Below are positions 5,155 to 5,306 of a DNA stretch of 5,306 nt, in pieces. The stretch's first letter is position 1. Each line of letters opens with the position of its first letter. The notes beneath the pieces were generated by a model. It had not been told where the DNA came from. It ran no database searches and was given only the letters and a program-made list of their open reading frames with translations. Made by a program: the position numbers and the translations under genes. The stretch is from Planctomycetota bacterium (GTDB lineage Bacteria; Planctomycetota; Phycisphaerae; Sedimentisphaerales; Anaerohalosphaeraceae): contig QNBU01000091.1 in NCBI GenBank assembly GCA_003644215.1, positions 1-5,306 of the forward strand. The letters run 5' to 3'.

Positions 5155-5306
5155 ATGGAGCTTACCCCCACCTCGCCGTGCAGCATCTCCACGGCCAAGC
5201 AGAGCTTGACCGTGCCACACTTTGGGAGTGCAAATATCACCCTGGCCGCCCGTCGCATTCCCAGTGAGATAGCTCTTGAAAAAGTGGCTCCTTTCGGTTA
5301 TGACAC
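5155..5306 (+). CDS. Possible 5' fragment of an unrecognised gene, cut by the window edge
   Basis: From ATG 5155 the frame stays open for 50 codons to the end of the window. The predicted peptide begins MELTPTSPCSIS and includes TLAARRIPSEIALEKVAPFG; I do not recognise it. In favour: base composition turns abruptly from AT-rich to GC-rich at this point, and third codon positions are mostly G or C at first. Against: the nearest ribosome-site-like sequence (AGGA, 5149-5152) is only two bases from the ATG, and the stretch is dense in inverted repeats. A minus-strand frame (5258 down to 5058) is also open but runs into the AT-rich spacer. It could be a gene start, a structured RNA or the end of a mobile element. 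Confidence 0.25.
   Translation, partial: MELTPTSPCSISTAKQSLTVPHFGSANITLAARRIPSEIALEKVAPFGYD
5190..5214. repeat. Near-perfect 11-pair stem-loop
   Basis: CACGGCCAAGC (5190-5200) and GCTTGACCGTG (5204-5214) pair around the loop AGA. The single non-Watson-Crick position is C·A on the plus strand and G·U on the minus strand, so the minus-strand RNA would pair throughout. It competes with GCCGTG/CACGGC (5175-5180 and 5190-5195). Confidence 0.5.
5222..5264. repeat. Ten-pair inverted repeat
   Basis: TTGGGAGTGC (5222-5231) pairs with GCATTCCCAG (5255-5264) with two G·U wobbles on the plus strand, around a 23-base loop. It follows the 5190-5214 stem-loop by only seven bases. Confidence 0.4.

Noticed and set aside
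5058..5258. Minus-strand frame of 66 codons at the right end
   Set aside because: Its C-terminal half is translated AT-rich spacer, it resembles no family I know, and no ribosome site precedes its start.

Overview
The window holds six well-supported protein genes, and a possible seventh runs off its right edge. I saw no rRNA, tRNA, CRISPR array or insertion sequence. The genes look bacterial. The mix (a long TPR protein, ribH-nusB, a Soj-type ParA, a free-standing acyltransferase domain, a short PilZ protein), the roughly balanced base composition and the frequent GTG/TTG starts would fit Planctomycetota, possibly Phycisphaerae. That placement is inference from general gene style; no marker here proves it.

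Layout, left to right. Bases 44-1438 (minus) encode a 464-residue protein made of twelve contiguous 34-residue TPR units with an odd basic, Cys-rich tail. A spacer of about 290 bases follows, carrying back-to-back promoter candidates for the TPR gene and for a plus-strand operon. The operon is ribH (1730-2194, lumazine synthase), nusB (2224-2670, transcription antitermination factor) and parA (2667-3602, ParA/Soj ATPase). nusB and parA share the four bases GTGA. The 3' end of parA meets a convergent minus-strand gene across about 150 bases that hold three consecutive inverted repeats; the first reads as a terminator in both directions.

The minus-strand gene at 3752-4453 is a free-standing catalytic domain of the 2-oxo acid dehydrogenase E2 (dihydrolipoamide acyltransferase) family. 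It has no lipoyl or subunit-binding domain, and its catalytic histidine is replaced by glutamine. It has its own good promoter, placed just beyond the intrinsic terminator (4538-4572) of the next gene, a 106-residue PilZ-domain protein (4643-4963, minus) with an intact c-di-GMP-binding signature. To the right is AT-rich spacer. From about 5155 the composition turns GC-rich, with a truncated plus-strand open frame and several stem-loops whose nature I cannot settle.

The ribH-nusB-parA operon joins riboflavin synthesis, rRNA transcription and a chromosome- or cargo-positioning ATPase, so it looks like a growth-linked housekeeping unit. The TPR, E2-like and PilZ genes appear to be separate transcription units. 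The items most worth a second look are the His-to-Gln acyltransferase, the competing hairpins in the ribH leader, the possible frameshift at the end of the TPR gene, the ParA without a visible ParB, and the unexplained right edge.
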